From an uncultured Candidatus Poseidoniales archaeon (GTDB lineage: Archaea; Thermoplasmatota; Poseidoniia; Poseidoniales; Poseidoniaceae): 38,186 bases of DNA. Shown piece after piece: positions 9,231 to 17,849 of this stretch. The translations under genes were made by a program, and so were the position numbers. Below the pieces are notes generated by a model. That model did no database searches, was not told the origin of the DNA, and saw only the letters and a list, made by a program, of their open reading frames with translations. Each line of letters starts with the position of its first letter. Position 1 is the first letter of the stretch. Location of the stretch: assembly GCA_905182125.1 (NCBI GenBank), contig CAJJAV010000004.1, positions 1 through 38,186 on the forward strand. Direction: 5' to 3'.

Positions 9231-9793
9231 AGTCCATCAACAATGAAGAATCTCAAAACGACACGGTTGCAGCGATCGGTATCGGTGCAATGATTGTGTT
9301 CATCGCGCTCATTCTTGTTGCAGCAGTTGCAGCAGCAGTGATTATTCAAACCGCTGAACAACTCCAACAAAACGCTCAGAAGACCGGTGAAGACACCGCT
9401 GACAACATGGCTGGTAAAATCATGATCAACTCAGCTTACGTTGACACCACCACCCCTGGAGAGGATTACCTCCTCTACATCCGCTTGGCTCCTGGTAGCG
9501 AAGCGACAACCACCACCTCCATCTCTTACCAAGTGTTCTGTGCAAACGGTGTTGCAGAAGGCGTCCTTGCGATAACTGATGTCGCTCCAATGACGACCGG
9601 TACCTTCGGAGTGGGTACAATGGCTCCTTCAACTGGATTCATTCTGACCATTGACGGAAACACTGGAGGAACTGATTGCAGTCCCGATGCAGGAATCGCT
9701 TCGGCACAATTGTTCATTCACGTTGGAAAGGGTGGCACAACCTACGAAACCCTAACCATCGACAGCACTGCAGCTGGGTCGCGAATTGTCTGA
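9227..9793 (+). CDS. arlB2: Archaellin 2 (filament subunit paralogue)
   Basis: A 188-aa archaellin. A 15-residue leader ends NDTV and is followed by the same 37-residue helix as archaellin 1, identical in amino acids but with about 20 synonymous base differences by hand count. The outer domain differs strongly, though it keeps two cysteines (QVFCAN, GTDCSP) and the closing GKGG-x-TYE motif. The prepilin site again lacks the basic residue at -2. GAGGTGAT lies just before the ATG. The two genes are translationally coupled and both products probably go into the filament, either as major/minor subunits or as alternative forms. Confidence 0.92.
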   Translation: MKSINNEESQNDTVAAIGIGAMIVFIALILVAAVAAAVIIQTAEQLQQNAQKTGEDTADNMAGKIMINSAYVDTTTPGEDYLLYIRLAPGSEATTTTSISYQVFCANGVAEGVLAITDVAPMTTGTFGVGTMAPSTGFILTIDGNTGGTDCSPDAGIASAQLFIHVGKGGTTYETLTIDSTAAGSRIV

Positions 9794-9846
9794 TGTTCAT
9801 CTAAGGGCCATGCGCCTAAATGCGCACCCTTAGAGGAGGAATTATC

Positions 9847-10683
9847 ATGGCATGGCCATTTGGCGGTAGCGCTAGTAAGGATCACGATGAAGACGCAGCA
9901 ATCACCGAAGACCGGCTCAAAATTATGGCGAACATCGCCATTGAGCAGGTCCCCCTTCCAGAAGAAGGAGAACTTGGTGAAGAAGATGCGTGGACCATCT
10001 CCCCCGGTCCTACCAAAGCACGCCTCAACAGCATCGGTAGTGTGCCGAGCGTGGCAGCAAGCCTCGCCCCGGCATCCGCCGCACCTGTCAGTTCTACGAT
10101 TGACACTTCAGCGCTTGAGCGCTTGATCAGCAGCCGCCTCGACATGGTCGAGGATGTGCTCCGCAAGGTCGAGGTTCGATTCGATGAGATGCCGGCAGCA
10201 CCTGCTGAAGGCGGAGCGTCGGCTGAAAGTGCAGATGGAGAAATGGACGTCCACGATGGTGACATGATTGTCACAGCCAGCGGCGAACTGATCTCAGTCT
10301 CAGGAAGCGACCGATTGAAAGAAACCGATGAAGCACCACTTGTGGAATTGTACGAAGCGCAAGCTCTCGCAGCAAACCCATTCTTGCATGCTCCTTCGCA
10401 CGGGGCGACAGCATCTGGAAACAGTGTTGGCGCACCAACCGTCTCCGCCCTTTTGCTTGACCATATGTCGGGGATGGCGGCAGTCAGTTTTACTCAGAAG
10501 GCCATGGCCTCTGGTATGCTGAACGATGAAGAAGGCCGTTCTGTAATGGCAATTGTACAACTTGCTGCGCCCGGAGAGTCCGAGGCTGCACTCGATGATC
10601 ATTTGCCGCACAAAGAATTGCTAACATTCTCATCGCTCGTCAGTTCTTGGCGAAGCGTGAGATCTCTTCGAGGTGAAGCCTGA
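9847..10683 (+). CDS. Archaellum cytosolic protein, probable ArlC/D/E-like
   Basis: About 278 aa, cytoplasmic, no membrane segment. The start is ATG 9847, preceded by GAGGAGG with 7-base spacing; the frame opens earlier at 9820 without such a site. Residues about 5-60 are acidic, then an Ala/Ser/Pro-rich linker, a helix (SALERLISSRLDMVEDVLRK) that may be coiled coil, a second acidic linker and a C-terminal helical part. The C-terminal helix pair (VSALLLDHMSGMAAVSFTQK, then MASGMLNDEE) loosely resembles the ArlD/E core, where a Leu-rich helix is followed by a G-W-I-S-like turn. It sits exactly where arlC/D/E lie, between the archaellins and arlF. In other euryarchaea these proteins link the motor to chemotaxis via CheF. 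The assignment is mainly by position. Confidence 0.6.
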   Translation: MAWPFGGSASKDHDEDAAITEDRLKIMANIAIEQVPLPEEGELGEEDAWTISPGPTKARLNSIGSVPSVAASLAPASAAPVSSTIDTSALERLISSRLDMVEDVLRKVEVRFDEMPAAPAEGGASAESADGEMDVHDGDMIVTASGELISVSGSDRLKETDEAPLVELYEAQALAANPFLHAPSHGATASGNSVGAPTVSALLLDHMSGMAAVSFTQKAMASGMLNDEEGRSVMAIVQLAAPGESEAALDDHLPHKELLTFSSLVSSWRSVRSLRGEA

Positions 10684-10684
10684 A

Positions 10685-11344
10685 ATGGCTGGCTCGGTGG
10701 GTATTGGTGGCCTCATTATTGGGGTTTCGTTGTTGGTCGTGTTTTCCATGGCCGTTCAAACGATTGGGTATCAAATGGAATCCTCCATGGATTCGCTTGA
10801 AGCCGCCGCTGAACCCATTCCGAGTTTTACCGTAGACTCCAGTGATATTTGGCCGAACGCCCTCACAGATGTGAGTGTGGCCGTTGGATCTGGTGGAGCA
10901 GGTTATTCTGCAGGTTCTTTGCTCGCATCAGCGGGTGGAATTCCTTGTGCAGGTTTTAGTGCGACGTACACAGTCGATGGTTCTGGAGCAATCCTGACCG
11001 TGGTTCTCACCAGCCCCGGCGATTGTTCCACATCCAGTCCGACGTTTTCGACGCCGACTCAAACACCCAGCAGCGTTGCCTCCTTCACCAGCACATTCCG
11101 AACACATGTCTACGCCAACCTGACCAACGATGGTCCAGTGACACTCCCTACGAGTGAGGTTTGGATGTTCATCGATGGTACGGGTGCTCAAAACCTCGAT
11201 AATTCAGCCGACTTATCTCCTGCTTTGACAAGTTCAAATTGGTACTCGGGAGAATCGCTGAACCTGTTTTGGAACAAATCTGCGGTCACCCATACGCGCC
11301 TTGCCTTCACCTACGAAGGCACAACTGTTGGTACCACACTCTGA
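10685..11344 (+). CDS. arlF: Archaellum stator-type protein ArlF
   Basis: About 219 aa. The start is ATG 10685, 8 bases after AGGTGA and one base after the upstream stop; a GTG at 10673 would add four residues. One N-terminal membrane helix (GIGGLIIGVSLLVVFSMAV) is followed by an extracellular beta domain. The C-terminal strands (HVYANLTNDGPVTL, then EVWMFIDG and YSGESLNLFW) match the ArlF/ArlG fold, where N-x-G-x-x-x-L precedes V-x-V-x-x-x-G and a P/S-G-E turn. ArlF binds the S-layer in other archaea and holds the motor static. It is longer than usual because of a Ser/Gly/Thr-rich insertion with two cysteines (IPCAGF and GDCSTS), about residues 75-130. Confidence 0.78.
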   Translation: MAGSVGIGGLIIGVSLLVVFSMAVQTIGYQMESSMDSLEAAAEPIPSFTVDSSDIWPNALTDVSVAVGSGGAGYSAGSLLASAGGIPCAGFSATYTVDGSGAILTVVLTSPGDCSTSSPTFSTPTQTPSSVASFTSTFRTHVYANLTNDGPVTLPTSEVWMFIDGTGAQNLDNSADLSPALTSSNWYSGESLNLFWNKSAVTHTRLAFTYEGTTVGTTL

Positions 11345-11353
11345 GGTTTGATT

Positions 11354-11851
11354 ATGGCTGACGGTGGTGCATCAACATTCATTATGCTCATAACGGGTTT
11401 ATTGATCTCGAGTTCAGTGAGTGCATTGCTCATTACAGAGTGGTCTGCTATGGCACGAGCAGCCCAAAAAGATCAGCAAGGGATTCAGTTTTCCAATGAA
11501 CTGGGTGTAGAATTTGCGGGCGATCCGATGATGGTTGACCTCAACACATCGGCAAACCCCCAAGAAATCACCTTTTATCTACAAAACACAGGCGAACATC
11601 CTATGGATGAGTCGGTGATCGAAGTTCTCGTGAACGGTCTTGCACCAACCACCATCACACCGTTCTTGATCACCGGTACGACCTGGGACCCTGGAGAATT
11701 AGTTGCCATTCAGATTAAAGACAGCGACTATGCGACAAACGCTGATATTTCAGAGGGAGAAGATGTGCGAATTTTTGCCATTGTGACCTCGGATAGCGTC
11801 GGCGGTATGTCTTCCAGTACCACAATGAGTGTCGAGGTGAGGCTTTCTTGA
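11354..11851 (+). CDS. arlG: Archaellum stator-type protein ArlG
   Basis: About 165 aa, starting at ATG 11354, 6 bases after GAGGT; a TTG at 11348 is less likely. The N-terminal membrane helix (FIMLITGLLISSSVSALLI) is followed by a short charged region and a beta-sandwich domain: ITFYLQNTGEHPMDESVIEV, LVNG, TWDPGEL. The N-T-G-x-x-x-M/L strand pair and D-P-G-E turn are typical of ArlG/ArlF. ArlG caps ArlF in the periplasm-like space and is part of the stator. No cysteines are present, unlike ArlF and the archaellins next to it. Confidence 0.83.
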   Translation: MADGGASTFIMLITGLLISSSVSALLITEWSAMARAAQKDQQGIQFSNELGVEFAGDPMMVDLNTSANPQEITFYLQNTGEHPMDESVIEVLVNGLAPTTITPFLITGTTWDPGELVAIQIKDSDYATNADISEGEDVRIFAIVTSDSVGGMSSSTTMSVEVRLS

Positions 11852-12576
11852 AAGAAGATCCCTTTTTGACCGCCCACAAACCCAAGGAAGACGGGTTTCC
11901 CTACGACTTGGAAACCGATTCCCTGGCTGATTCCATGGGTCTGCGGTTGCCAAACCGGTCGTTGTATGTGCTTCAAGGAGCGGTCGGAGGTGGGAAATCA
12001 CTGATCTCCCAACGCCTCGCCTATGGTATGGTCGAGAACGGAGTGAAGGTCCTCGTCATCACCACAGAATTAACCACAAGAGGTTGGATTGAACAAATGG
12101 AATCGATCGGATACGGCATTACCGACGCCCTTCGAGAAGGCCAATTGATGGTTTTCAGCCGCTTTGGAACCATTGCAGAAGCTCTGCCGGATGTCGGATT
12201 CAACGAACTTTTGGAATCAGAGGCCATCGCTCTTGCCGATGTTGTGATCATTGACGCAGCCAGCTCATTGATGCCTGATTCATTATCAGAAAAGGAACGC
12301 TTTGCGATGATGCAACGTCTTCGCCGTATTTGTGCCGATGGACGTTCTTTGATGCTTTGCGTCGACCCCGAAGAAATGGATCACAAACTCATGCACACAC
12401 TGCGCGCATCTGCAGAAGTTGTTCTTGACTTACAAACCACCATGATTGGTGGAGAAATAAAGCGAAACATCGTCGTGACGAGATTTTTGAGAGCCGCTGG
12501 TCCAACCCAGACATCCATTGGATGGCGTGTTGAACCGAGCATGGGCTTCATCGTCGATATCACAGCGGTCAGTTGA
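11848..12576 (+). CDS. arlH: Archaellum ATPase/ATP-sensing protein ArlH
   Basis: A 242-aa RecA/KaiC-like ATPase. Walker A is GAVGGGKS (44-51), Walker B VVIID (132-136). The start is TTG 11848, which overlaps the arlG stop (TTGA) and follows GAGGTGAGG by about 5 bases; no ATG is available nearby. ArlH forms a cytoplasmic ring that binds ATP and interacts with ArlI and the ArlC/D/E ring to control motor assembly. The length fits the family (about 230-240). Confidence 0.93.
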   Translation: MKEDPFLTAHKPKEDGFPYDLETDSLADSMGLRLPNRSLYVLQGAVGGGKSLISQRLAYGMVENGVKVLVITTELTTRGWIEQMESIGYGITDALREGQLMVFSRFGTIAEALPDVGFNELLESEAIALADVVIIDAASSLMPDSLSEKERFAMMQRLRRICADGRSLMLCVDPEEMDHKLMHTLRASAEVVLDLQTTMIGGEIKRNIVVTRFLRAAGPTQTSIGWRVEPSMGFIVDITAVS

Positions 12577-12589
12577 GGAGGGATGATGA

Positions 12590-14305
12590 ATGAGCGATGA
12601 ACCAAAATTTGCCAAAGGCGACCTAAACAGCGTCATGAATGCATACCCTCACGTAGCGGCATGGGTTCGTGATTTTGAGGCAAGGTACGGAACGCGGCCA
12701 ATTTACTATGGTGAATTGGACCGTGGTGCCAAAAAAGAGCGTCCATTGAATCTAATCTACCTCGCTAAGGAACCTATTTTTATTCACATTTACGAGCCCC
12801 CTGCCGATGAAGAAGGCGGCGGTCAAGTTCTTTGGTTTGGGCTCGAACCACAACTCACTGAAGAAGAAGAAAACATCCGACGTGAATTGACAGAAACACT
12901 CCTCCAAGAGGCACCTGCGGCTCCTTCGTTCACCACAGACAATGAATTTGAAAATATTCTTCGCCAGATGGTGGCACGGTATACGGTTCTCGATACTGAA
13001 CTTGGGGCAAGCCCTCGCCGTCAAGGTCGTCTGTGGGAAATGCTCGGTTTGGACGATAAACGTCTTGTCGTCAACCAAGAACAACGCACACGCCTAGAAT
13101 ACGTTGTGATTCGTGATCTTATTCGCAACGGTCCTCTTGAACCTCTTCTCTCTGACGAGCAATTGGAAGATATTCACTCCATTGGTCTCAAACACGTCCA
13201 CATGGATCACAAGGTGTTTGGCATGGTCACCTCCAACATACGGTTCCGCGACCGTGAGATGCTTTCACGTTTCCTTCGTGCCATGTCAGAGCGTATTGGC
13301 CGTCCTGTTTCGGATAACAAACCAATCATCGATGGAGCACTTCTCGATGGTTCTCGTATTAACATCATTTTCTCTGACGACGTATCGATGCTCGGTCCGT
13401 CGTTCACCATCCGTAAGTTCGCGGAAGAAACCATTTCAATCACTCAACTCATTGCTTGGGGGACCATCTCTTCTCAGGTGGCAGCTTACATCTGGATTTG
13501 CCTCGAATACGGTATGTCTGTTCTTGTGTCGGGGGAAACCGCATCCGGAAAGACGACAACCCTCAATGCAATTCTACCATTCATCGACCACAATGTAAAG
13601 ATTTACTCAGCGGAAGATACGCCTGAAGTAAAGGTCCGACACAAAATCTGGCAACGCTTAGTGACACGCTCTTCAAAGAATGAAGAATCTCGTGTAGAGA
13701 TGTTCGATTTACTCAAAGCTGCACTGCGAAGCCGTCCACGATACATCATTATTGGTGAAATTCGTGGTGTTGAAGGGGCGACCGCTTTCCAAGCAATGCA
13801 GACTGGCCACCCTGTGATTGCAACATTCCACGCATCGTCCATCGTCAAGATGATTCAACGGTTTACTGGGGATCCGATCAATGTCCCGATTCGTTTCTTC
13901 GATAACTTGAACTTCGCAATTTTCCAAGAAGTTGTTGAAGCTCCAGGAGGAGGGATTGCTCGCCGGGTGACCGGTATTGACGAGGTCATTGGTTACAACA
14001 AGCACAGCGATGGTGTCCTGACCCGTGGTATGTTTGAATGGGACCCTGTCAAGGATAAGCACTACTTCCGAGGTATGTTTCAAAGCCACTTGCTTGAGAA
14101 CAAAATCGCAGCTATGGCTGGTTTCGCCAATAAACGTGACATCTACGATGAGATGCTCAAGCGTGCCGCCGCCCTCCAACGGATGGTCGACCGGGAACTT
14201 ACCCACTACGACGATGTGTTCGATTTACTCGGGATTTACTACAACAGCGGATGGGACCACTTCGATCGAGCGGTCGATTCTTGGAAGGGTATAAACCACG
14301 ATTGA
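12590..14305 (+). CDS. arlI: Archaellum motor ATPase ArlI
   Basis: A 571-aa type II/IV secretion-superfamily ATPase. Walker A is GETASGKT (315-322), Walker B YIIIGEIRG (385-393) with catalytic Glu390, and the His box ATFHASS follows about 25 residues later. The N-terminal half has the ArlI/GspE2 N-domain. The hexamer drives both filament assembly and rotation, working with ArlJ in the membrane. GAGGAGGG at 12574-12581 sits before ATG 12590. Length and motif order are normal. It is separated from arlH by 13 bases. Confidence 0.97.
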   Translation: MSDEPKFAKGDLNSVMNAYPHVAAWVRDFEARYGTRPIYYGELDRGAKKERPLNLIYLAKEPIFIHIYEPPADEEGGGQVLWFGLEPQLTEEEENIRRELTETLLQEAPAAPSFTTDNEFENILRQMVARYTVLDTELGASPRRQGRLWEMLGLDDKRLVVNQEQRTRLEYVVIRDLIRNGPLEPLLSDEQLEDIHSIGLKHVHMDHKVFGMVTSNIRFRDREMLSRFLRAMSERIGRPVSDNKPIIDGALLDGSRINIIFSDDVSMLGPSFTIRKFAEETISITQLIAWGTISSQVAAYIWICLEYGMSVLVSGETASGKTTTLNAILPFIDHNVKIYSAEDTPEVKVRHKIWQRLVTRSSKNEESRVEMFDLLKAALRSRPRYIIIGEIRGVEGATAFQAMQTGHPVIATFHASSIVKMIQRFTGDPINVPIRFFDNLNFAIFQEVVEAPGGGIARRVTGIDEVIGYNKHSDGVLTRGMFEWDPVKDKHYFRGMFQSHLLENKIAAMAGFANKRDIYDEMLKRAAALQRMVDRELTHYDDVFDLLGIYYNSGWDHFDRAVDSWKGINHD

Positions 14306-14315
14306 GGGATGAAAG

Positions 14316-16118
14316 ATGCAGCGAATGTCGATGTGGCAAATCGCGTTACGGCGCCTTGAAATGCCCATTTTGAAATTCATTACCATTTTTGTGGGCGGCT
14401 CTGCCTTCGTAGGATTTACTCTGGCGCTCATTCTCATCTCGGTGTCTGGTGGACTCGCCGAAGGAGCGTTGTTCTCAGGTTTTTCTGGTCTTCTTCTTCT
14501 TCTTGTTCTCCCCCTGCTTTCAGGTGGCGCAGCAATCGTATTTCCGCTGCTTGACGTTCAACGTTCTGCCGCCCTCATCGAAAAGGAAATGCACATGTTC
14601 ATCACTCGGATGGGTATTCTTGCTCTGGGTGAGATCGGAGCGCAATCTATCTTTGACATTCTAAAACAAATGCGAGATTACGGCGAACTTGCTGGTGAAG
14701 TTCAACGGATTGAAACCCTGGTCGACAAGTGGCACACCTCACTTCCTGAAGCATCTCGTATTGTAGCTCAGCAGAGTCCGAGTCCTCTGTGGGCTGATTT
14801 CCTTGATCGAATGGCGTTTTCCATTGAAGCAGGTCAACCGATTGATGAGTTTATGAGATCGGAACAAGAGACCATTGCTGAGCAATACACCACGTTGTAC
14901 GATACTCGACTGGAATCCGTTGACGCAATGAAAGAAATCTACGTTTCTCTGGTGTCAGCGGGTTTGTTTGGCCTTGTGATTGCTGGCATCCACCTGGTGT
15001 TGTTTGAAGTTGGTTCTCCAAGTGACGCTCCGATTGAGGTTGCAAGTCGACTGCGTTTCCTCTTACTGGCAGGTCTCATGTTCACAGTTGTCCAGATTGG
15101 AGGTGTCCTCTCGTTCAACTCAACCATTCCCGAAGACCCAACATTCGCTCGGGATGAGATGGACACACCATTTCGAATTAATTTCTTGAGGGCCTTAATC
15201 GGTGCCAGCCTCATCTCGAGCATTTTACTCATCACCACCATTGTGGTGATTATTGCTTCTTGGCGAGAGGTCAGCACGCAGTGGGACCGGTATGGTTTAC
15301 TGCTCGTTGCAGCCCCTCTTTCTCCGATGCTCATCCCTGCTTTTATGGTCAGCCGGGAAGAAAGTTCAGTTCTTCGTCGAGACGAAACCTACCCCGACTT
15401 CATCCGTGCTTTGGGTGGAACCGCTCAAGCACGTTCTGCCGAGCCTTCTGCTACCATCAAAGCCCTCCGTGGCATTGATTTTGGTGTTCTTGATAATTCC
15501 ATTGACCGCCTCGAAAAGCGTCTCTCTACGAGGATCGATTCAGACCGGGCATGGGATTATTTCACAGCTGATACGAATTCAGCCGTTATCTCTCGCTACA
15601 CCCGAATCTACATTGAAGGTTCACAATCCTCAGGCCAACCCGCAGCGACCGCAGAAATGGTTTCTCGTTCCGTTGGAAACCTTCTCTCTCTTCGTCGCCG
15701 TCGTGCCCTTTCAGCCAGCACAATGCGGGGGACCGCACTTGGTTTGTTGATTGCCACGGTGACCAGCCTTAACGTCACCATCGCCATCGTTTTGAAACTC
15801 GGCGATTCGATTGCTGGCGTGGCTGAAGGGTTTGTTGACACCGATGTTTCAGCCCTTTCCCGATTCGGTTCGGACCTTGCACTTCCAGTGATGGAAGATG
15901 CCTCTGCAGTCGGTGAGAACATTCGTATGTTCAAGGTGATCGTATCCATCTTAATTCTCTTCCAAGTCGCAGCAGTTTCGACGATTTCCAACCGCTTGCG
16001 TGGTGGTGGGAGAACAGCGGCTCTTGGGCAATCCATCCAACTGCTTTGGGTCGCGGGAATTACCTCCTTCATGACTTCAGTCGTACTTGAGGGTGCTTCT
16101 GGTATCTTCGGAGTTTGA
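14316..16118 (+). CDS. arlJ: Archaellum membrane platform protein ArlJ
   Basis: A 600-aa polytopic protein of the T2SF/TadC superfamily. Two cytoplasmic Arg/Glu-rich helical domains (about residues 90-200 and 340-460) alternate with hydrophobic groups at about 17-78, 208-267, 289-335, 470-500 and 535-595. This is about nine membrane helices, as in ArlJ. It is the inner-membrane platform through which ArlI assembles and turns the filament. GAGGGATGAAAG precedes the ATG. It is the last core archaellum gene; no prepilin peptidase (arlK) or chemotaxis gene follows in the window, so these must lie elsewhere. Confidence 0.93.
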   Translation: MQRMSMWQIALRRLEMPILKFITIFVGGSAFVGFTLALILISVSGGLAEGALFSGFSGLLLLLVLPLLSGGAAIVFPLLDVQRSAALIEKEMHMFITRMGILALGEIGAQSIFDILKQMRDYGELAGEVQRIETLVDKWHTSLPEASRIVAQQSPSPLWADFLDRMAFSIEAGQPIDEFMRSEQETIAEQYTTLYDTRLESVDAMKEIYVSLVSAGLFGLVIAGIHLVLFEVGSPSDAPIEVASRLRFLLLAGLMFTVVQIGGVLSFNSTIPEDPTFARDEMDTPFRINFLRALIGASLISSILLITTIVVIIASWREVSTQWDRYGLLLVAAPLSPMLIPAFMVSREESSVLRRDETYPDFIRALGGTAQARSAEPSATIKALRGIDFGVLDNSIDRLEKRLSTRIDSDRAWDYFTADTNSAVISRYTRIYIEGSQSSGQPAATAEMVSRSVGNLLSLRRRRALSASTMRGTALGLLIATVTSLNVTIAIVLKLGDSIAGVAEGFVDTDVSALSRFGSDLALPVMEDASAVGENIRMFKVIVSILILFQVAAVSTISNRLRGGGRTAALGQSIQLLWVAGITSFMTSVVLEGASGIFGV

Positions 16119-16166
16119 TGCTTCTTCTTGGCAAATACCATAACCAGCCTTTGAATTGGGCAAGGT

Positions 16167-16616
16167 ATGCAAGCCCTTCCTCCACCGCCCGGCCCTGCCG
16201 CTCAACCCGTACCTGCACCGGTTTCTCCCTACCAACCAGCAAAAGGGTTTGACAAGGCAAGTTTGTCGTATTCTTTTGAACGATGGTTGATGATTGGAAT
16301 CATCCTCATCCTTGCAGCAGCTCTGTTCTCTGAAGTTGTCACCATGTGGGGTCCACCCGATGTTCCTTCCGATGAACCAACTTTGGAGGACATGTCTGAG
16401 TACGCTTCGGACCTCGATGGGTTCAACGATCTCAGTAGGGTCGTCACTTCGTTGGGTTCAATGCTTCAAACCGTAGGTTTGGGTCTCATTGGCTATGCGT
16501 TGCTACGCGAAGCCCACAGCAGTCATCACGAGCACACAGCGCTACGAGTGACAGCGTTGATCCTCGGAGTTCTTGTCATCTCTAACTTGGCAGCCCGTAG
16601 TTTGAACTTGGTATGA
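16167..16616 (+). CDS. Small membrane protein, unknown
   Basis: A 149-aa protein with a Pro-rich N-terminus (PPPPGPAAQPVPAP), then three hydrophobic helices at about 41-57, 91-112 and 123-145, with an acidic extracytoplasmic-looking loop between the first two. I recognise no family. It lies 48 bases after arlJ on the same strand and may be read through from the archaellum operon, but the gap is larger than most in the operon. Its TGA directly touches the stop of the convergent endonuclease III gene. Confidence 0.65.
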   Translation: MQALPPPPGPAAQPVPAPVSPYQPAKGFDKASLSYSFERWLMIGIILILAAALFSEVVTMWGPPDVPSDEPTLEDMSEYASDLDGFNDLSRVVTSLGSMLQTVGLGLIGYALLREAHSSHHEHTALRVTALILGVLVISNLAARSLNLV

Positions 16617-17267
16617 TCAACGTCTTGCTTCTTCTGCGATTCGTTTCTTGGTCGTGGACCATGAGCAGATTGGGCATTTTGTCAAGTCATGGCGGCGTGC
16701 TGGGCAATATTCCCGCCCAAAGAAGATGATTTGCAAGTGGAGCTTATTCCATAGGTGCTTTGGAAATACAGCCTTCAGGTCCCGCTCAGTACGTTCAACG
16801 GTTGTCCCGTTTGAGAGACCCCATCGTGCGCCAAGTCGGTGTATGTGGGTGTCAACCGGAAACGCAGGGATACCAAATGCTTGTGCTAAAACAACGCCAG
16901 CGGTCTTGTGACCGACACCAGGTAAGGCTTCCAATGCTTCGAAGGTATCAGGAATGACGCCATCATGGCGTTCAACCAAGAGTTCGGACAACCGTTGAAT
17001 GTTCTTTGCCTTCGTAGGGGCTAAGCCGACTTGTCGGATGTCGTTGAGGATTGTTTCAACGGGTAATGCCGCCATCAATTGCGGTGTGTTTGCTTTGGCG
17101 AATAAGGCCGGTGTGACTTCATTCACCTTGAGATCTGTGGTTTGAGCGCTCATCAACACCGCTACGAGCAATTCAAAATGGTTGGTGTGGTCAAGCGGAA
17201 CGGGTGTTGTGGGGTAAAGTTCCTCGAGCATCGAGGCAATACGTTTTGCTTTCTCCATGCGTTTCAA
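16617..17267 (-). CDS. nth: Endonuclease III (DNA glycosylase/AP lyase), Cys-poor variant
   Basis: A 216-aa HhH-GPD glycosylase. The helix-hairpin-helix LPGVGHKTA holds catalytic Lys121, and VDTHIHRL holds Asp139, matching K120/D138 of E. coli Nth. It removes oxidised pyrimidines and nicks the AP site. At the C-terminus, where four cysteines (C-x6-C-x2-C-x5-C) usually bind a [4Fe-4S] cluster, only three are present: C188-x9-C198-x2-C201. The start is TTG 17267, overlapping the upstream stop (TTGA) with GAGGGGTGA just before it. It is the last gene of the PolX operon, which fits a base-excision-repair unit. Confidence 0.92.
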   Translation of the reverse strand: MKRMEKAKRIASMLEELYPTTPVPLDHTNHFELLVAVLMSAQTTDLKVNEVTPALFAKANTPQLMAALPVETILNDIRQVGLAPTKAKNIQRLSELLVERHDGVIPDTFEALEALPGVGHKTAGVVLAQAFGIPAFPVDTHIHRLGARWGLSNGTTVERTERDLKAVFPKHLWNKLHLQIIFFGREYCPARRHDLTKCPICSWSTTKKRIAEEARR

Positions 17268-17581
17268 GAAGAATCACCCCTCAACAGGAGAAGTTCAGCA
17301 GGAACTCGATAGGTGTAACTTCCATGTTGGCCGCGGCATACGATGCTGTTCTCCAATGCATCGAATTCAAAGAATTCAAAGATGGCCTCAATGCCATGCA
17401 AGGGCATCGACGCATCGACACAACCATCGCGATGAATTGCGAAGACGGTTGAGACACTGGGAGGGTTCGATCGATAGGTCATGATTTCGTTCGTGGATGA
17501 GACCTCTCCAAGTCCAGCAAAGAAATCTGAAAAGATCTTTTCCAATTCCGACCACTGTTCTACAGCGATGCCTTCAGTCAT
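17264..17581 (-). CDS. Unknown 105-aa protein in repair operon
   Basis: No family recognised. It is a soluble, acidic protein of mixed helix and strand (QWSELEKIFSDFFAGLGEV, then strands around VSTVFAIHRDGCVDA and GSYTYRVPAELLLL). The start is supported by GAGGGGAG 4 bases before ATG 17581. It overlaps nth by 4 bases and lies 9 bases after the 70-aa membrane protein gene, so it is very probably co-translated with them. Confidence 0.65.
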   Translation of the reverse strand: MTEGIAVEQWSELEKIFSDFFAGLGEVSSTNEIMTYRSNPPSVSTVFAIHRDGCVDASMPLHGIEAIFEFFEFDALENSIVCRGQHGSYTYRVPAELLLLRGDSS

Positions 17582-17590
17582 TGTCTCCCC

Positions 17591-17803
17591 TCAATTTGGG
17601 TCCATCTTGACGGAGTATGCTTCACCAGTCATCCATCCGAAGACCAAACCCATGGTGACTGAAAGAAACGGAATACCGTTGCAAATCAAACTCTCCATCG
17701 GTTCTGTTGTTGGCTCCCCAGAGATGTACCATACCAACATGGCCAGCAACAGGCCAGGAATCAACATGATGCCGCCCATGATCAGTGTTCGTAAGAGGCG
17801 CAT
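17591..17803 (-). CDS. Small two-helix membrane protein, unknown
   Basis: A 70-aa protein with two hydrophobic helices (LIMGGIMLIPGLLLAMLVWY and PFLSVTMGLVFGWM). No family is recognised, and no good Shine-Dalgarno precedes ATG 17803. It is kept because it fits the spacing of the operon: 46 bases after polX and 9 bases before the 105-aa gene. Its opposite-strand alternative (17481-17870) looks like a mirror frame. Confidence 0.5.
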   Translation of the reverse strand: MRLLRTLIMGGIMLIPGLLLAMLVWYISGEPTTEPMESLICNGIPFLSVTMGLVFGWMTGEAYSVKMDPN

Positions 17804-17849
17804 GGTCCAAGCACGAGGCTTAGTCTCAAGAAGGTGTGCATTGACTTTT

